NCBI RefSeq assembly: GCF_040813715.1
Contig: NZ_JBFOCH010000025.1
Origin: Mesorhizobium_K marinum
GTDB taxonomy: Bacteria; Pseudomonadota; Alphaproteobacteria; Rhizobiales; Rhizobiaceae
DNA length: 64,000 bases
Reading direction: 5' to 3' (one strand)
Positions 1 through 7,506 of the stretch are shown one piece after another. The translations under genes were made by a program, and so were the position numbers. Below the pieces are notes generated by a model that was not told where the DNA came from, searched no databases, and worked only from the letters and a program-made list of their open reading frames with translations. The stretch's first letter is position 1; each line of letters starts with the position of its first letter.

Positions 1-142
1 CTCAGTCCGTTGTCACCGCGCCAAATCGCAAGGTGGTACCAGCGATGATAACCCTCTGTTTCTGGCGAGCGAAGGTTGCGTTTTGCCTTGTCGGGCATTT
101 TACTTGGTGCTTTGCTATCTAGAGGCAGAAGGCCAAGCGACA

Positions 143-820
143 ATGGACCAATTCAGCTTCACCAGGCGCAGTCTGATTATCGGGGCAAGTTCTGCCGCCG
201 TCTCTAGCCTTTCAGGCTTGCGGGCTGCATCTGCACTGAACGCATGTCCCTATTCTACGCCGCCAGGTGGGTGCTCTGCCTTGATCGATCCCCAACGCTT
301 TTTGCGGGACAACATCAGCCAAAGGCAGCGTCAGAGTCAGTGGTGTTGGGCGGCTTGCGTCTCCATGATCTGCAATTGGCACAACCACCCAATCTCGCAA
401 GACAGCATCGTGAACAGGGTGTACGGCGGATTGGTGAACATGCCGGGGGACGACCGTGTCCTGACGTCCACTCTGAACAGCCAGTGGACCGACGACGCAG
501 GTGTCTCCTTTTCCATTTCCGCGAGGACATTTAGTCCGATGCTCGGCACCAACAATGTGAGTAACCAATTGGTGGTGGACGACCTCACCAGAGATCGTCC
601 TCTACTTGTAGGAGCGCGGTCGCATGCAACGGTGCTAGCTCGCGTAGACTACCAACCTACGCAAAGCGGTCAGCCTCAGATCTTCCAAGCTCATGTTATC
701 GATCCGTGGCCTGGAGCGGCTGCGGCTCCCTACTATGCTCGTTTCCTGGCCCCGGACGAATTGGTGCCCGCAACACTAGGCGGCAGTCTTCGATTCTTGG
801 CGAGTATCCGTATCATGTGA
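143..820 (+). CDS. Tat-exported papain-like cysteine protease (C70/AvrRpt2-like)
   Basis: The 225-aa protein begins with a twin-arginine signal (RRSLII at residues 8-13, then a hydrophobic stretch ending near ALNA), so export by the Tat system is predicted. The segment QSQWCWAAC (Q66, C68) matches the active-site helix of papain-like peptidases of the C70/C39-like group. H161 in ARSHATVL and D187 in HVIDPWP fit the rest of the catalytic triad. I chose the ATG at 143 because it places the twin arginines at residues 8-9; an upstream ATG at 83 would bury the signal. No immunity or transport partner is recognisable; two small unknown genes and a pseudogene follow. The substrate is unknown. It sits inside the integrated element and is probably cargo. 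Confidence 0.7.
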   Translation: MDQFSFTRRSLIIGASSAAVSSLSGLRAASALNACPYSTPPGGCSALIDPQRFLRDNISQRQRQSQWCWAACVSMICNWHNHPISQDSIVNRVYGGLVNMPGDDRVLTSTLNSQWTDDAGVSFSISARTFSPMLGTNNVSNQLVVDDLTRDRPLLVGARSHATVLARVDYQPTQSGQPQIFQAHVIDPWPGAAAAPYYARFLAPDELVPATLGGSLRFLASIRIM

Positions 821-896
821 TTTAGCCGCCCAGCTTGCGGTTGTGCGGCATCGTGTGTTTTCCTGTGCCTGTGCTGTCCTTGGAGGGGAGGCGACA

Positions 897-1103
897 ATGT
901 TTTTGATGCTTACCGACACGCAGGGGCGAGAATTTGCGGTCAACATGATCAACGTGGTCAAAATGCAGGAGTTTGAAGGCCCAGACGGGCTCTACACGCT
1001 TCTTTGGTCAAATGCGCCTAGCGGAGACGGCGTCTTCTCGATGCACGCAAGCGAGCGACTTCAGCGCATCATGCAGCTTATCCAGATCCGCGAAGGCGCA
1101 TAG
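897..1103 (+). CDS. Small hypothetical protein (68 aa)
   Basis: I do not recognise the family. The ATG at 897 is preceded by a strong purine-rich ribosome site (GGAGGGGAGG, 881-890), which decides it over the in-frame ATG at 843. The protein starts FLMLTDTQGREFAVN and looks like a small single-domain cytosolic protein with no signal or membrane segment. It lies 76 bp downstream of the exported protease on the same strand, so the two could be co-transcribed. Confidence 0.5.
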   Translation: MFLMLTDTQGREFAVNMINVVKMQEFEGPDGLYTLLWSNAPSGDGVFSMHASERLQRIMQLIQIREGA

Positions 1104-1109
1104 GGGTAA

Positions 1110-1379
1110 CCGTGTGCAAGGGCAGGTGAAGAGCCGCCATTTGCCCCAACGGCACATAGGTGAATTGCATCAGCAAAATGGGCTGAGGCGATCGGCCAGG
1201 CACTGATGTACGCCAGCGAGTTGTAGCGGTTACCCGGCGACCGCAGCCTATGCCTAAAGCACGCCTACCTGATCGAGCAGACGGTGACCTATTGGCGGAT
1301 CGGAATGACCGTCTGGCAGTGTTAGGCTGACGTCCAGAGCCTCGACCAGTGCCTCAAGCGCGAGTTCATGCAGAACTGA
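1110..1379 (+). pseudogene. Decayed small nuclease-like gene
   Basis: Reading one frame through two TAG stops (1224-1226 and 1323-1325) to the TGA at 1377-1379 gives KWAEAIGQALMYASEL, then KHAYLIEQTVTYWRIGMTVW. From memory this matches a family of short proteobacterial proteins with a conserved EVDFA-KWAEAIGQAL-YYA segment followed by a later I-x2-Y-x5-W motif, which I take to be nuclease-like. Upstream, a frame-shifted remnant (about 1115-1165) reads like the family's ...LP.G...DC.. strand. The gene has at least two stops and one frameshift, so it is dead. The family assignment is from pattern memory, not a search. Confidence 0.4.
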
Positions 1380-1449
1380 GGTTCAGGCTTCGCCATTGCC
1401 GAGCCCTGGTGTTGGTGGTTGGATGTCCGCTCCACAGAGGGAGGGACGG

Positions 1450-1683
1450 ATGGCACACGAAGTCATTCTTGAAACGAATATCAACCAGGTTGTGAACAAG
1501 GACGTCAGCATCACGGTCAGGGTGGGACCGGCTGGGAAGTTCAAGAAACTGGGCAAGCTCCTTGTCAGCAAGGGCAACATCGAGTGGCTGCCTGCCAACA
1601 ACTCCGTCAATAAGTTTCGTCTACCTTGGACCGAACTCGCCGCTCTTTTGGAGGCCAAAGGGCGAAAGGTAAAAGTCCCTTAG
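1450..1683 (+). CDS. Small hypothetical protein (77 aa)
   Basis: An ATG at 1450 follows a GAGGGAGGG ribosome site and opens a 77-aa basic protein (MAHEVILETNINQVVNKDVS...). It has alternating short beta-like stretches and a lysine-rich second half (KFKKLGKLLVSKG, KGRKVKVP), which could fit a small nucleic-acid-binding protein, but I recognise no family. A longer in-frame start at 1396 has no ribosome site. It is convergent with the toxin-antitoxin-like pair that follows. Confidence 0.5.
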   Translation: MAHEVILETNINQVVNKDVSITVRVGPAGKFKKLGKLLVSKGNIEWLPANNSVNKFRLPWTELAALLEAKGRKVKVP

Positions 1684-2051
1684 ACCCGAGCCGATTGCCT
1701 CGGCCTCATCTTTTGCCACGAGCCCTCATTGCGCTCAGGTTCAGCGCATCGCGCCTTCCTTCCTGAGCCGGGGCCGCTCCGCTGGCAGCGCCCGAAGGCC
1801 CCCAACAGTCAAGCAGATCGTCCGTAACTCCGTGTATCCGATGTGCAAAAAATAATCAACCGGCTACGTTCAGCGTGCAAAATCTCAAGTCATATGTTGC
1901 GACCATGGGCAAGGCGTTTGAATCCAGTTGGCCGTCGAAGGAATGGATCAACCAGGTGCGCAAGGTGTGTAAGAAGGCACCCGGTTGGAGACAGCGTCGA
2001 TTGACGAATTGCAGGCATGGCGGCGAGGCTAACCCCGCCGCCATTGAAAGC
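1684..2051. other. Intergenic region between convergent genes, with hairpins
   Basis: No convincing gene is visible here. A 5-bp stem (1686-1690 with 1699-1703) followed by TCTTTT may end the 1450-1683 gene. An 8-bp perfect stem (ATGGCGGC 2017-2024, GCCGCCAT 2037-2044) lies just past the stop of the minus-strand regulator and may be its terminator, although it lacks a T tract. An open frame on the plus strand through 1875-2372 runs antisense to the regulator and has no codon signal. Confidence 0.4.
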
Positions 2052-2504
2052 TCAGGCTGCCAACAATTCATAGCCGCCATTGTCGTTGGCCATCTTAATA
2101 TTGATCGGCTGCGGCTGGACGGTGGGAATGCTGCGCCTCGAAAGCTCATCAATCCCGGAGTCGGTGTCCAAATGCAGCTTCTCAATAGCCAAACGGCGAA
2201 TGATCGCTTCGGCAGTGCTATCGATCTCATATTCGCCGCGCTCCCAACGGCCAATCGACTGCTTGTCATGGTGGACAAGCTCGGCCAATTCAGCCTGCGT
2301 GTAGCCCATTTCGGTACGCAGGAAGCGCAGCTCATCGCCGCTCATTCCGTGCTTATGCGAAACGATACCTAGCGCAATCACGTGGTGAAGTTCGTTTACG
2401 GCAGGAATCGTGATGATTTCATCACCGTCATCGTCAATGACGAATTCCAGCCCGTCGATGAAAACGTTCTGAAGACCGCTTTCGGTGTAGTGATGGGTGC
2501 TCAT
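2052..2504 (-). CDS. XRE-family regulator, antitoxin partner of the DUF4258 protein
   Basis: This 150-aa protein has a short N-terminal acidic beta-rich part (FVIDDDGDEI) and a helix-turn-helix of the XRE/Cro type at about residues 54-105 (GDELRFLRTEMGYTQAELAELVHHDKQSIGRWERG, quoted in parts here as FLRTEMGYTQAELAEL and DKQSIGRWERG). It resembles MqsA-like antitoxins in order and length but lacks their zinc-binding N-terminal cysteines. Its start lies inside the 3' end of the upstream DUF4258 gene, so the pair is translationally linked. It would bind the toxin and repress the shared promoter. I chose the ATG at 2504; an in-frame ATG at 2516 is possible. Confidence 0.65.
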   Translation of the reverse strand: MSTHHYTESGLQNVFIDGLEFVIDDDGDEIITIPAVNELHHVIALGIVSHKHGMSGDELRFLRTEMGYTQAELAELVHHDKQSIGRWERGEYEIDSTAEAIIRRLAIEKLHLDTDSGIDELSRRSIPTVQPQPINIKMANDNGGYELLAA

Positions 2505-2937
2505 CTGACTCTCCAATTATGTTTCCTGCGCGGGTTTCAGTTTCATCAACCCACATGACTGTTATGATTTTCAGGAAACACGCTTTCCTATCTGGGATAA
2601 CGATAACTCTTACTGCTCTACTTCCGCTGTTCGGACATGTACATTCCACCCCGTATTTGTTGTAACCAGCTCGCGTCGATGGCTCGGGATCGATATGCAC
2701 GAAGCCATTTTTCAAGACGTACAAGACGTCCGACATGATCAAGTCTCGCGCAGCCATCTGATCGGTGGCGTGGCGCTTATAAGATATCGTGAGACGCGCA
2801 GATCGTGCTATCTCACGAATACCATCTGTCGCCTTAGCCTTCGTCCAGTTGCTGTCGCTCGCCGTCAACGCATAGGCTCCATGATGGTTGCTCCATATAT
2901 CATGGTGATACCTGCCGCCAGTGTAAATAGGCAACAC
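2434..2937 (-). CDS. DUF4258 protein, putative toxin of a type II pair
   Basis: The central part of this 167-aa protein (ISYKRHATDQMAARDL, VLYVLKNG, then RVIVIPDRKACFLKIITVMW) has the layout of DUF4258, a small RelE/MqsR-like fold found in toxin-antitoxin loci. The domain normally ends at VMWVDE; here about 35 more codons run into the next gene, giving a 71-bp overlap with the regulator. The order toxin-then-antitoxin is that of mqsRA. The N-terminal 40 residues are less certain, and a later start is possible. Toxicity is inferred only from domain and neighbour. Confidence 0.55.
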   Translation of the reverse strand: MLPIYTGGRYHHDIWSNHHGAYALTASDSNWTKAKATDGIREIARSARLTISYKRHATDQMAARDLIMSDVLYVLKNGFVHIDPEPSTRAGYNKYGVECTCPNSGSRAVRVIVIPDRKACFLKIITVMWVDETETRAGNIIGESDEHPSLHRKRSSERFHRRAGIRH

Positions 2938-3045
2938 ATGATTTACGTTGAGTTAAGCCGCCGCACGCTGCCAATATCCCGCCCACACTCGCGAAACCGG
3001 ATGATTTGAGCGCGCCGCCGAGGTTGGCGAAAGCGTCGGCGCAGA

Positions 3046-3669
3046 CTATGCCGCCTTCGATCCGGGCGTTCGAGGCGTGTCCTTGAGCCGATCCGGATCA
3101 AACTCGACCGGCGTCATCCGGCCGAAGATATCAATCAGCGCGATCACCCGATCGTCATGCGTTAGCTTGTCGACTTCGGCGATGAATGAAGCGAACGGCC
3201 CGTCGTCAACCTGGAACCGACGGCCACGGGCGAACCGATACTCAAGCTTCTCGCGGCCCGTGTCGCCGCGAGCGCGCTTTCCTGCCGCTGTCTCGTCATA
3301 GACCGAGCCGAACTCCTCCTCGATGATGATCTCGACGACCGGCGCTGGAATGCGCAGTGGACCCTCATGCCCCTTTAGCGGGCCAAGGACGCCAGCAATG
3401 CCAATCTCAGGGTCGTGCGGATCACCAACCACTTCACGCCAGTCGTCGACCGGCCGGTCCTTCCGAGGGTGCACGATGAACATGTATCCCGGCATGAGGG
3501 GCGCATGCTTCTCGACCCAGACGCGCTGCTGCCGGTTGTGCTTGTCGAACCGGCGCCGCGGCAAATACACGTCATAGCCTTTGGCAGTCAGCTTCTCGAA
3601 TATCTCGTCTTCCATGCCGGCGCGGACGCGGAGCACAAACCAGCGCTTGTCGTCTACGGAGATCGTCAT
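3046..3669 (-). CDS. NusG-like transcription antitermination protein
   Basis: The 207-aa protein starts with an NGN domain (WFVLRVRAGMEDEIFEKL, KGYDVYLP, then PLMPGYMFIVHP), the signature of NusG/RfaH-type factors that ride on RNA polymerase. The C-terminal part (RFQVDDGPFASFIAEVDKL...RVIALIDIFGRMTPVEF) is a recognisable KOW-like module. It is clearly not the housekeeping NusG, which sits with ribosomal protein genes. Specialised NusG paralogues usually act on one long operon or on leader RNAs, so the element's own genes are the obvious targets. The ATG at 3669 is chosen over an in-frame ATG at 3693. The gene lies downstream of a small unknown gene (3753-4151). Confidence 0.75.
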   Translation of the reverse strand: MTISVDDKRWFVLRVRAGMEDEIFEKLTAKGYDVYLPRRRFDKHNRQQRVWVEKHAPLMPGYMFIVHPRKDRPVDDWREVVGDPHDPEIGIAGVLGPLKGHEGPLRIPAPVVEIIIEEEFGSVYDETAAGKRARGDTGREKLEYRFARGRRFQVDDGPFASFIAEVDKLTHDDRVIALIDIFGRMTPVEFDPDRLKDTPRTPGSKAA

Positions 3670-3752
3670 GCAGGCGGCTACTGATATTTTCATTCTGACA
3701 CTGTCCTGTTCTTTCCCGTTCCCGATGATGGACGATCAGTTCGGCGAGGGAG

Positions 3753-4151
3753 TCACATTGGAACTCTAGCCGCACGAATTGGCTCGTACTGGCCTCCGGC
3801 TTGGATCGCGCGCAACATTGACCGCGCCCAGCCGCATTCCGTGATCTTCCCGATTTCCGCCAGCCAGATTTGGCAGACATCTCGCCAAAACTCCTCGGTG
3901 AGCGCGCAGATGTATTCGCTCTGCATGAAGTCGTCGAAGACCGCCTTCGCGTTGGCCTTCGGGTGCTTCCGCCAGTCAGCCATGAAGGCTCCGGCTGAGT
4001 TGTCGAATCGCATCGCGAAACTTCGATCTCCGGCGCGCGGATCAAATGACGCGAACACGGCGATGTCGTCGCTGGGAACGCCGGTCGGAACGTCGTTCCA
4101 AAGAATGATCGCCGTCGCTTCGGCAATCAGGTTGTCGTTTGTAGGCTCCAT
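3753..4151 (-). CDS. Hypothetical protein (132 aa)
   Basis: I do not recognise this protein. It is acidic, starts MEPTNDNLIAEATAIILWND, and contains an aromatic helical C-terminal half (FDDFMQSEYICALTEEFWRDVCQIWLAEIG) with no signal peptide or membrane segment; the quoted helix is interrupted nowhere but is given only to locate it at about residues 74-103. The ATG at 4151 is preferred over an in-frame start at 4235 because the protein composition upstream of it looks random. It is 83 bp upstream of the NusG-like gene on the same strand and downstream of a roughly 500-bp stretch without genes. Confidence 0.45.
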   Translation of the reverse strand: MEPTNDNLIAEATAIILWNDVPTGVPSDDIAVFASFDPRAGDRSFAMRFDNSAGAFMADWRKHPKANAKAVFDDFMQSEYICALTEEFWRDVCQIWLAEIGKITECGWARSMLRAIQAGGQYEPIRAARVPM

Positions 4152-4652
4152 CTTCAGAACCAACCTTCCATGTGTGAGTATCCTGTGATCTGAGATTGTC
4201 TCGCCCCTTTCAGGCTTCCCAATCCCCGGTTCCACTTCTCTCCGGACACACTTCGCCCATCAGGACGAAGTGTGACGCGATTCCGTGCCTGTCGGGACGG
4301 TTCTCGCGCACACCTGGATACGTGACTGTCTCTGAGAGACACGGACCGGGGTTGCCCTGTCGGCCCTACACGCGCATCGCTTGGCAGCGGCACCTCTCCA
4401 AAACCATCCAGGCGATCAGGGAGAAGCTGCACCTCCTTTTCAGGGTGCGTCCTGTGCGGGTACTGGTGCTTCCGCGTTCGGAGCCGGTCTCGTATTCCGG
4501 ATTGTCTCCGCCCGGCGCGGCCGGGACCTGTTGCGGCTATGTTGTCGCTGTTGCCGGCGCGACGAACGGCTTTACCAGACCGCTCCCGGAAGGGGCTCAG
4601 GCGTAGACGCCACTGCCCACAAGACCCTTGGCACCATCGGGCCGCGTCGCTT
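4152..4652. other. 500-bp non-coding stretch with inverted repeats
   Basis: This gap separates the helicase/primase operon from the NusG-like module, all on the minus strand. I see no codon-biased reading frame; the open frames on either strand give low-complexity or mixed protein. It contains a perfect inverted repeat (ACACTTCG near 4248-4255 and CGAAGTGT near 4266-4273) and a second one with 7-bp arms (TGTCTCT/AGAGACA, near 4327-4341). It may carry the promoter of the downstream genes, a structured leader or an RNA gene. Confidence 0.4.
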
Positions 4653-5570
4653 CTACAAGACCGCCTCCCGTATGAAGTTGGACAGCAACCGTTGCACCCC
4701 GAAAATTCCGTCGCGCAGGTGCAAGTCGTTGAGATCGTCGCCGAGCTGCGGCGGCATCAGGTAGGGCAGGTTCGTCTGCCTCGCATACCACTCGCCAGTT
4801 CCGAGTCCGTCATACTGACGAAGCGGCTTGTCGTTGTCGGTGACGATCGCTCGCCTGCCCTTCAGTGACCGGGCGACAACCTTAACGTTGTAGGCGGAGA
4901 AACAGCACAGGACGCAGTCGCTGCGATGTAACGCCTTGAGCGCCGTCCGGAGCGACAGGCCGGTCGCAAAGCCCTCGCAGAGCCAGGTGAAGGAACCGGA
5001 CGACAGACGCTGCGCGGCGCCGTCCATTTCGCCACCGGCGAGGAACTTCTTCGTCCCATCTTCCCAGATCAACTGCAGGCTTGAAACCCGATTGCCGATC
5101 CGCGCCGGGACCAGGATCGCTTTCTCACCGACGTGCTCGGGAAGCAGGTATCTGCCACCGATGTCCAGAACGGAAGCGGCTTCAATCACAAGCGCCCGCT
5201 CATGCTGGAAGCCCTTGCCGATCAGGTACGGGTGCTGCGCCGGCTTCGCCTTCGCGATCATCGAGGCGGCGATGTCAGCCGCGGCCTTCGCCCGCCTTTT
5301 CTGCTCCTGCCCGTCGCGCTCGATCTGCCTTGCGATTTCCTTCCGCTCGACGGGAGAGAATTCGTCTTTCAGAGCTACAGTGCGTTGCTCCCCGGTCTGC
5401 CAGTTCCATGCCGTGACGTGGTGCTCGTTGACGATAACCCGCCCGTCGCCCCTGCCCGACTTGCCGGACAAGGTGTCGGTCTTCATCCAACGGCCAAAGG
5501 TGGTGACGCGTTTCGGCACGGTGATGCCGACTTGGTCGCAGGCTGAGGTGATGGCCTGCTCGACGTTCAT
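4653..5570 (-). CDS. Toprim-domain primase-like protein
   Basis: The 305-aa protein has an N-terminal region typical of phage and island primases (GRWMKTDTLSGKSGRGDGR, then VALKDEFSPVERKEIARQI, a helical linker) and a C-terminal Toprim fold: EGFATGLSLRTAL for the catalytic glutamate and TDND plus LGDDLNDL for the metal-binding acidic motifs. This is the Toprim_3 arrangement seen in replication proteins of prophages and integrative elements. The start codon at 5570 overlaps the helicase stop (ATGA), which fixes it and implies coupled translation. A zinc-binding CHC2 domain is not visible, so it may act with the helicase rather than alone. Confidence 0.75.
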   Translation of the reverse strand: MNVEQAITSACDQVGITVPKRVTTFGRWMKTDTLSGKSGRGDGRVIVNEHHVTAWNWQTGEQRTVALKDEFSPVERKEIARQIERDGQEQKRRAKAAADIAASMIAKAKPAQHPYLIGKGFQHERALVIEAASVLDIGGRYLLPEHVGEKAILVPARIGNRVSSLQLIWEDGTKKFLAGGEMDGAAQRLSSGSFTWLCEGFATGLSLRTALKALHRSDCVLCCFSAYNVKVVARSLKGRRAIVTDNDKPLRQYDGLGTGEWYARQTNLPYLMPPQLGDDLNDLHLRDGIFGVQRLLSNFIREAVL

Positions 5571-7159
5571 GCCGCCGCCTTTCTGCCGGCATTCTTCCGG
5601 AAGCGGCGAATCTCCCGCTCGACCAGTTGCCACGCATCGAGATTGACGCGGTTGTGCTCGCAGGCGGCATCGTACAGTCCGTAGGGAAGCTTGCTGCCCG
5701 GATAGATGCTGCGCCAGACGCCGTAGGCCCATTTGCGAGCGGCATCCTCGCCCTGCCGCCCGTTCGTAATGCAGTAGGACAGCGCCGCGTTCCAAACCCC
5801 ACGGGGATCCTTGAGGCACTCCGCCCTTAGCCCCTTTCGCGGCTCGAATGCCTTCCGAAGGCTGAAGTCGACATCGATCAACTCGCCTTCGACGACCTGG
5901 ATTTCTCCATACTTGGGCCGCTGCCAGCCGCATCCGCCACAGGTGTCATGGTGCGGCTCCATCTGCATGCCGCAATCGCCGCAGAAATATTTCTGCTTCA
6001 CCTTTTCCGTCGGCTCGCGCGCCTCGCTGTCCTTTTTCTGGGCGTCGGACAGGTTGTCGACGCCATGCTCGAAGAGCCACGCAGTCTCTTCAGCGAAAGT
6101 GATGCAGTTGCCGGAGTGATCGAGCCACAGGCCAAAATCCTTGCCGTCGGCGATCCGCATCACCCGGCCGAGCTCCTGGACGTGCGACGATAGAGATTTC
6201 CGGTACGGCCTACACGAGATACCGCACTTCACGTCCGGCACGTCGAAGCCTTTGGTCAGCACCGCGCAGGAGACGAGCCCGTCGATCGCGCTGTCCGGCT
6301 TGCGGAACTCTTCGATCTTCGCCCGACGATCCGCGTCCGAGGCGTCGAGGTAGCTGATCTGCTGGAAATTGTAGCCCGCCGCCGCGAACTGCCGGCACAG
6401 TTCATCGCCATGCGCCACGGATGGGGAGAACACGATCGTCTTGACCGGCCCGCCAAAATGCGAGCGCGTCTGCTGTATCCAGGTATGGATGACGTCGCCG
6501 ATGATCGTGATGCCGCGCTGCCCGGCCTCTTCGTCCTCGTACTCGCCGGTGAACTTTTTCTTGGCGCCCTTCATGTCGGGCGTGACGCAGGCCTTGATCT
6601 TGAGCGGCGTCAGCCAACCGTCTGCAAGAAGCTGGTTCGTTGTGGCGCCGTTGACCAGCGCATCCCAGTGTTCAGCCATACCGTCGGTAAAGGGCGTGGC
6701 AGTGAGCCCTATTACCTTGGCGCGGGCGCACCGCTCGACAAGCTTGAGCGTCGATTTGTATTCGCAGTGCGCCTCATCGACGATGATCAGGTCCGGCAGT
6801 TCGTCGTCACCGTATTGGCGCCGGCCGATCGTTTGCGCCGAGGCGACCTGAACCGGCTTCGTCGGGTCGGTCAGCCAGTGGTCGGCTTGAATGATGCCGT
6901 GATCGATACCGTATTTCGCGAACCGCTCACTCGTCTGGTCGATCAGGGTGACGCGGTCTACGATGAACCAGACGCGGGATTGCTTGATCTGGCTTTTCAG
7001 GATCAGGTCGATCGAGGTCTCGGTTTTTCCAAACGCCGTCGGCGCAACCAGGATGATCCGACGAGCCCCTTCCCGAATTCGCTGGCGCAAGTGTTCTTCG
7101 GCGGCGACCTGGTGCGGGCGCAACTCGATCTGTTGGTGGAGCGGGAGGAGCGCGTTCAT
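5567..7159 (-). CDS. SF2 DEAH-box helicase of an island replication module
   Basis: The 530-aa protein carries the superfamily 2 motifs in order: Walker A APTAFGKT (39-46), DEAH (128-131), TATPF (153-157), and the motif VI region QELGRVMR (328-335). A four-cysteine zinc ribbon follows (C393, C396, C407, C410), then a roughly 120-residue C-terminal tail. This resembles ResIII-type helicases of prophages rather than a restriction subunit, as no nuclease or methylase neighbours are present. The ATG at 7159 overlaps the stop of the preceding gene (ATGA); an upstream in-frame ATG at 7210 lies inside that gene. It probably unwinds DNA for the downstream primase. Confidence 0.8.
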   Translation of the reverse strand: MNALLPLHQQIELRPHQVAAEEHLRQRIREGARRIILVAPTAFGKTETSIDLILKSQIKQSRVWFIVDRVTLIDQTSERFAKYGIDHGIIQADHWLTDPTKPVQVASAQTIGRRQYGDDELPDLIIVDEAHCEYKSTLKLVERCARAKVIGLTATPFTDGMAEHWDALVNGATTNQLLADGWLTPLKIKACVTPDMKGAKKKFTGEYEDEEAGQRGITIIGDVIHTWIQQTRSHFGGPVKTIVFSPSVAHGDELCRQFAAAGYNFQQISYLDASDADRRAKIEEFRKPDSAIDGLVSCAVLTKGFDVPDVKCGISCRPYRKSLSSHVQELGRVMRIADGKDFGLWLDHSGNCITFAEETAWLFEHGVDNLSDAQKKDSEAREPTEKVKQKYFCGDCGMQMEPHHDTCGGCGWQRPKYGEIQVVEGELIDVDFSLRKAFEPRKGLRAECLKDPRGVWNAALSYCITNGRQGEDAARKWAYGVWRSIYPGSKLPYGLYDAACEHNRVNLDAWQLVEREIRRFRKNAGRKAAA

Positions 7160-7506
7160 GCTGCCCTCGGCGCTTCGTCGATCATGCGGCCGCACGTCGT
7201 CAGGAACCACGACCAGTCGACTTCATCGACGTTGGCCGGTTTCGTCCTGGTCAGGTAGCGGGCGAACTGTTCGGCCCACTCACGCGGCATGCCGCCATCG
7301 AACTCGACGATGGCCGCGCGTTCCTCGAATTCGATGTTCTCGTCAGACACCAGATATTCGGCGATGACCTTGGCGTGCTTCGCGATGTAGGCGGCGGCCG
7401 TCGGCGGCAGCTTCTGCCTGTTGACGATCCGCAGCGCGTTCCCATCGAGCACGATGTTCGCGCCGAAGGACCGCACCCGGTCGACGAGATCGGCTATGTC
7501 GCTCAC
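7156..7506 (-). CDS. Hypothetical protein (116 aa), TubC-like N-terminal fold possible
   Basis: The N-terminal 50 residues (DLVDRVRSFGANIVLDGNAL then RIVNRQKLPPTAAAYIAKH) have the pattern of a small helix-beta-hairpin docking domain like TubC-N: a leucine-rich helix, a GxxLxxDGxxLxV hairpin, then a helix ending in K/H. Such domains recur in phage and island genes close to replication proteins. The C-terminal half is acidic and aromatic with no motif I can name. Both ends overlap neighbours by ATGA junctions, so it belongs firmly to the helicase operon; a role as a helicase or primase partner is inference. Confidence 0.55.
   Translation of the reverse strand: MSDIADLVDRVRSFGANIVLDGNALRIVNRQKLPPTAAAYIAKHAKVIAEYLVSDENIEFEERAAIVEFDGGMPREWAEQFARYLTRTKPANVDEVDWSWFLTTCGRMIDEAPRAA

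Noticed and set aside
4196..4606. A plus-strand frame of 136 codons in the gene-free stretch
   Set aside because: No domain, no ribosome site, irregular composition; I treat the stretch as non-coding.
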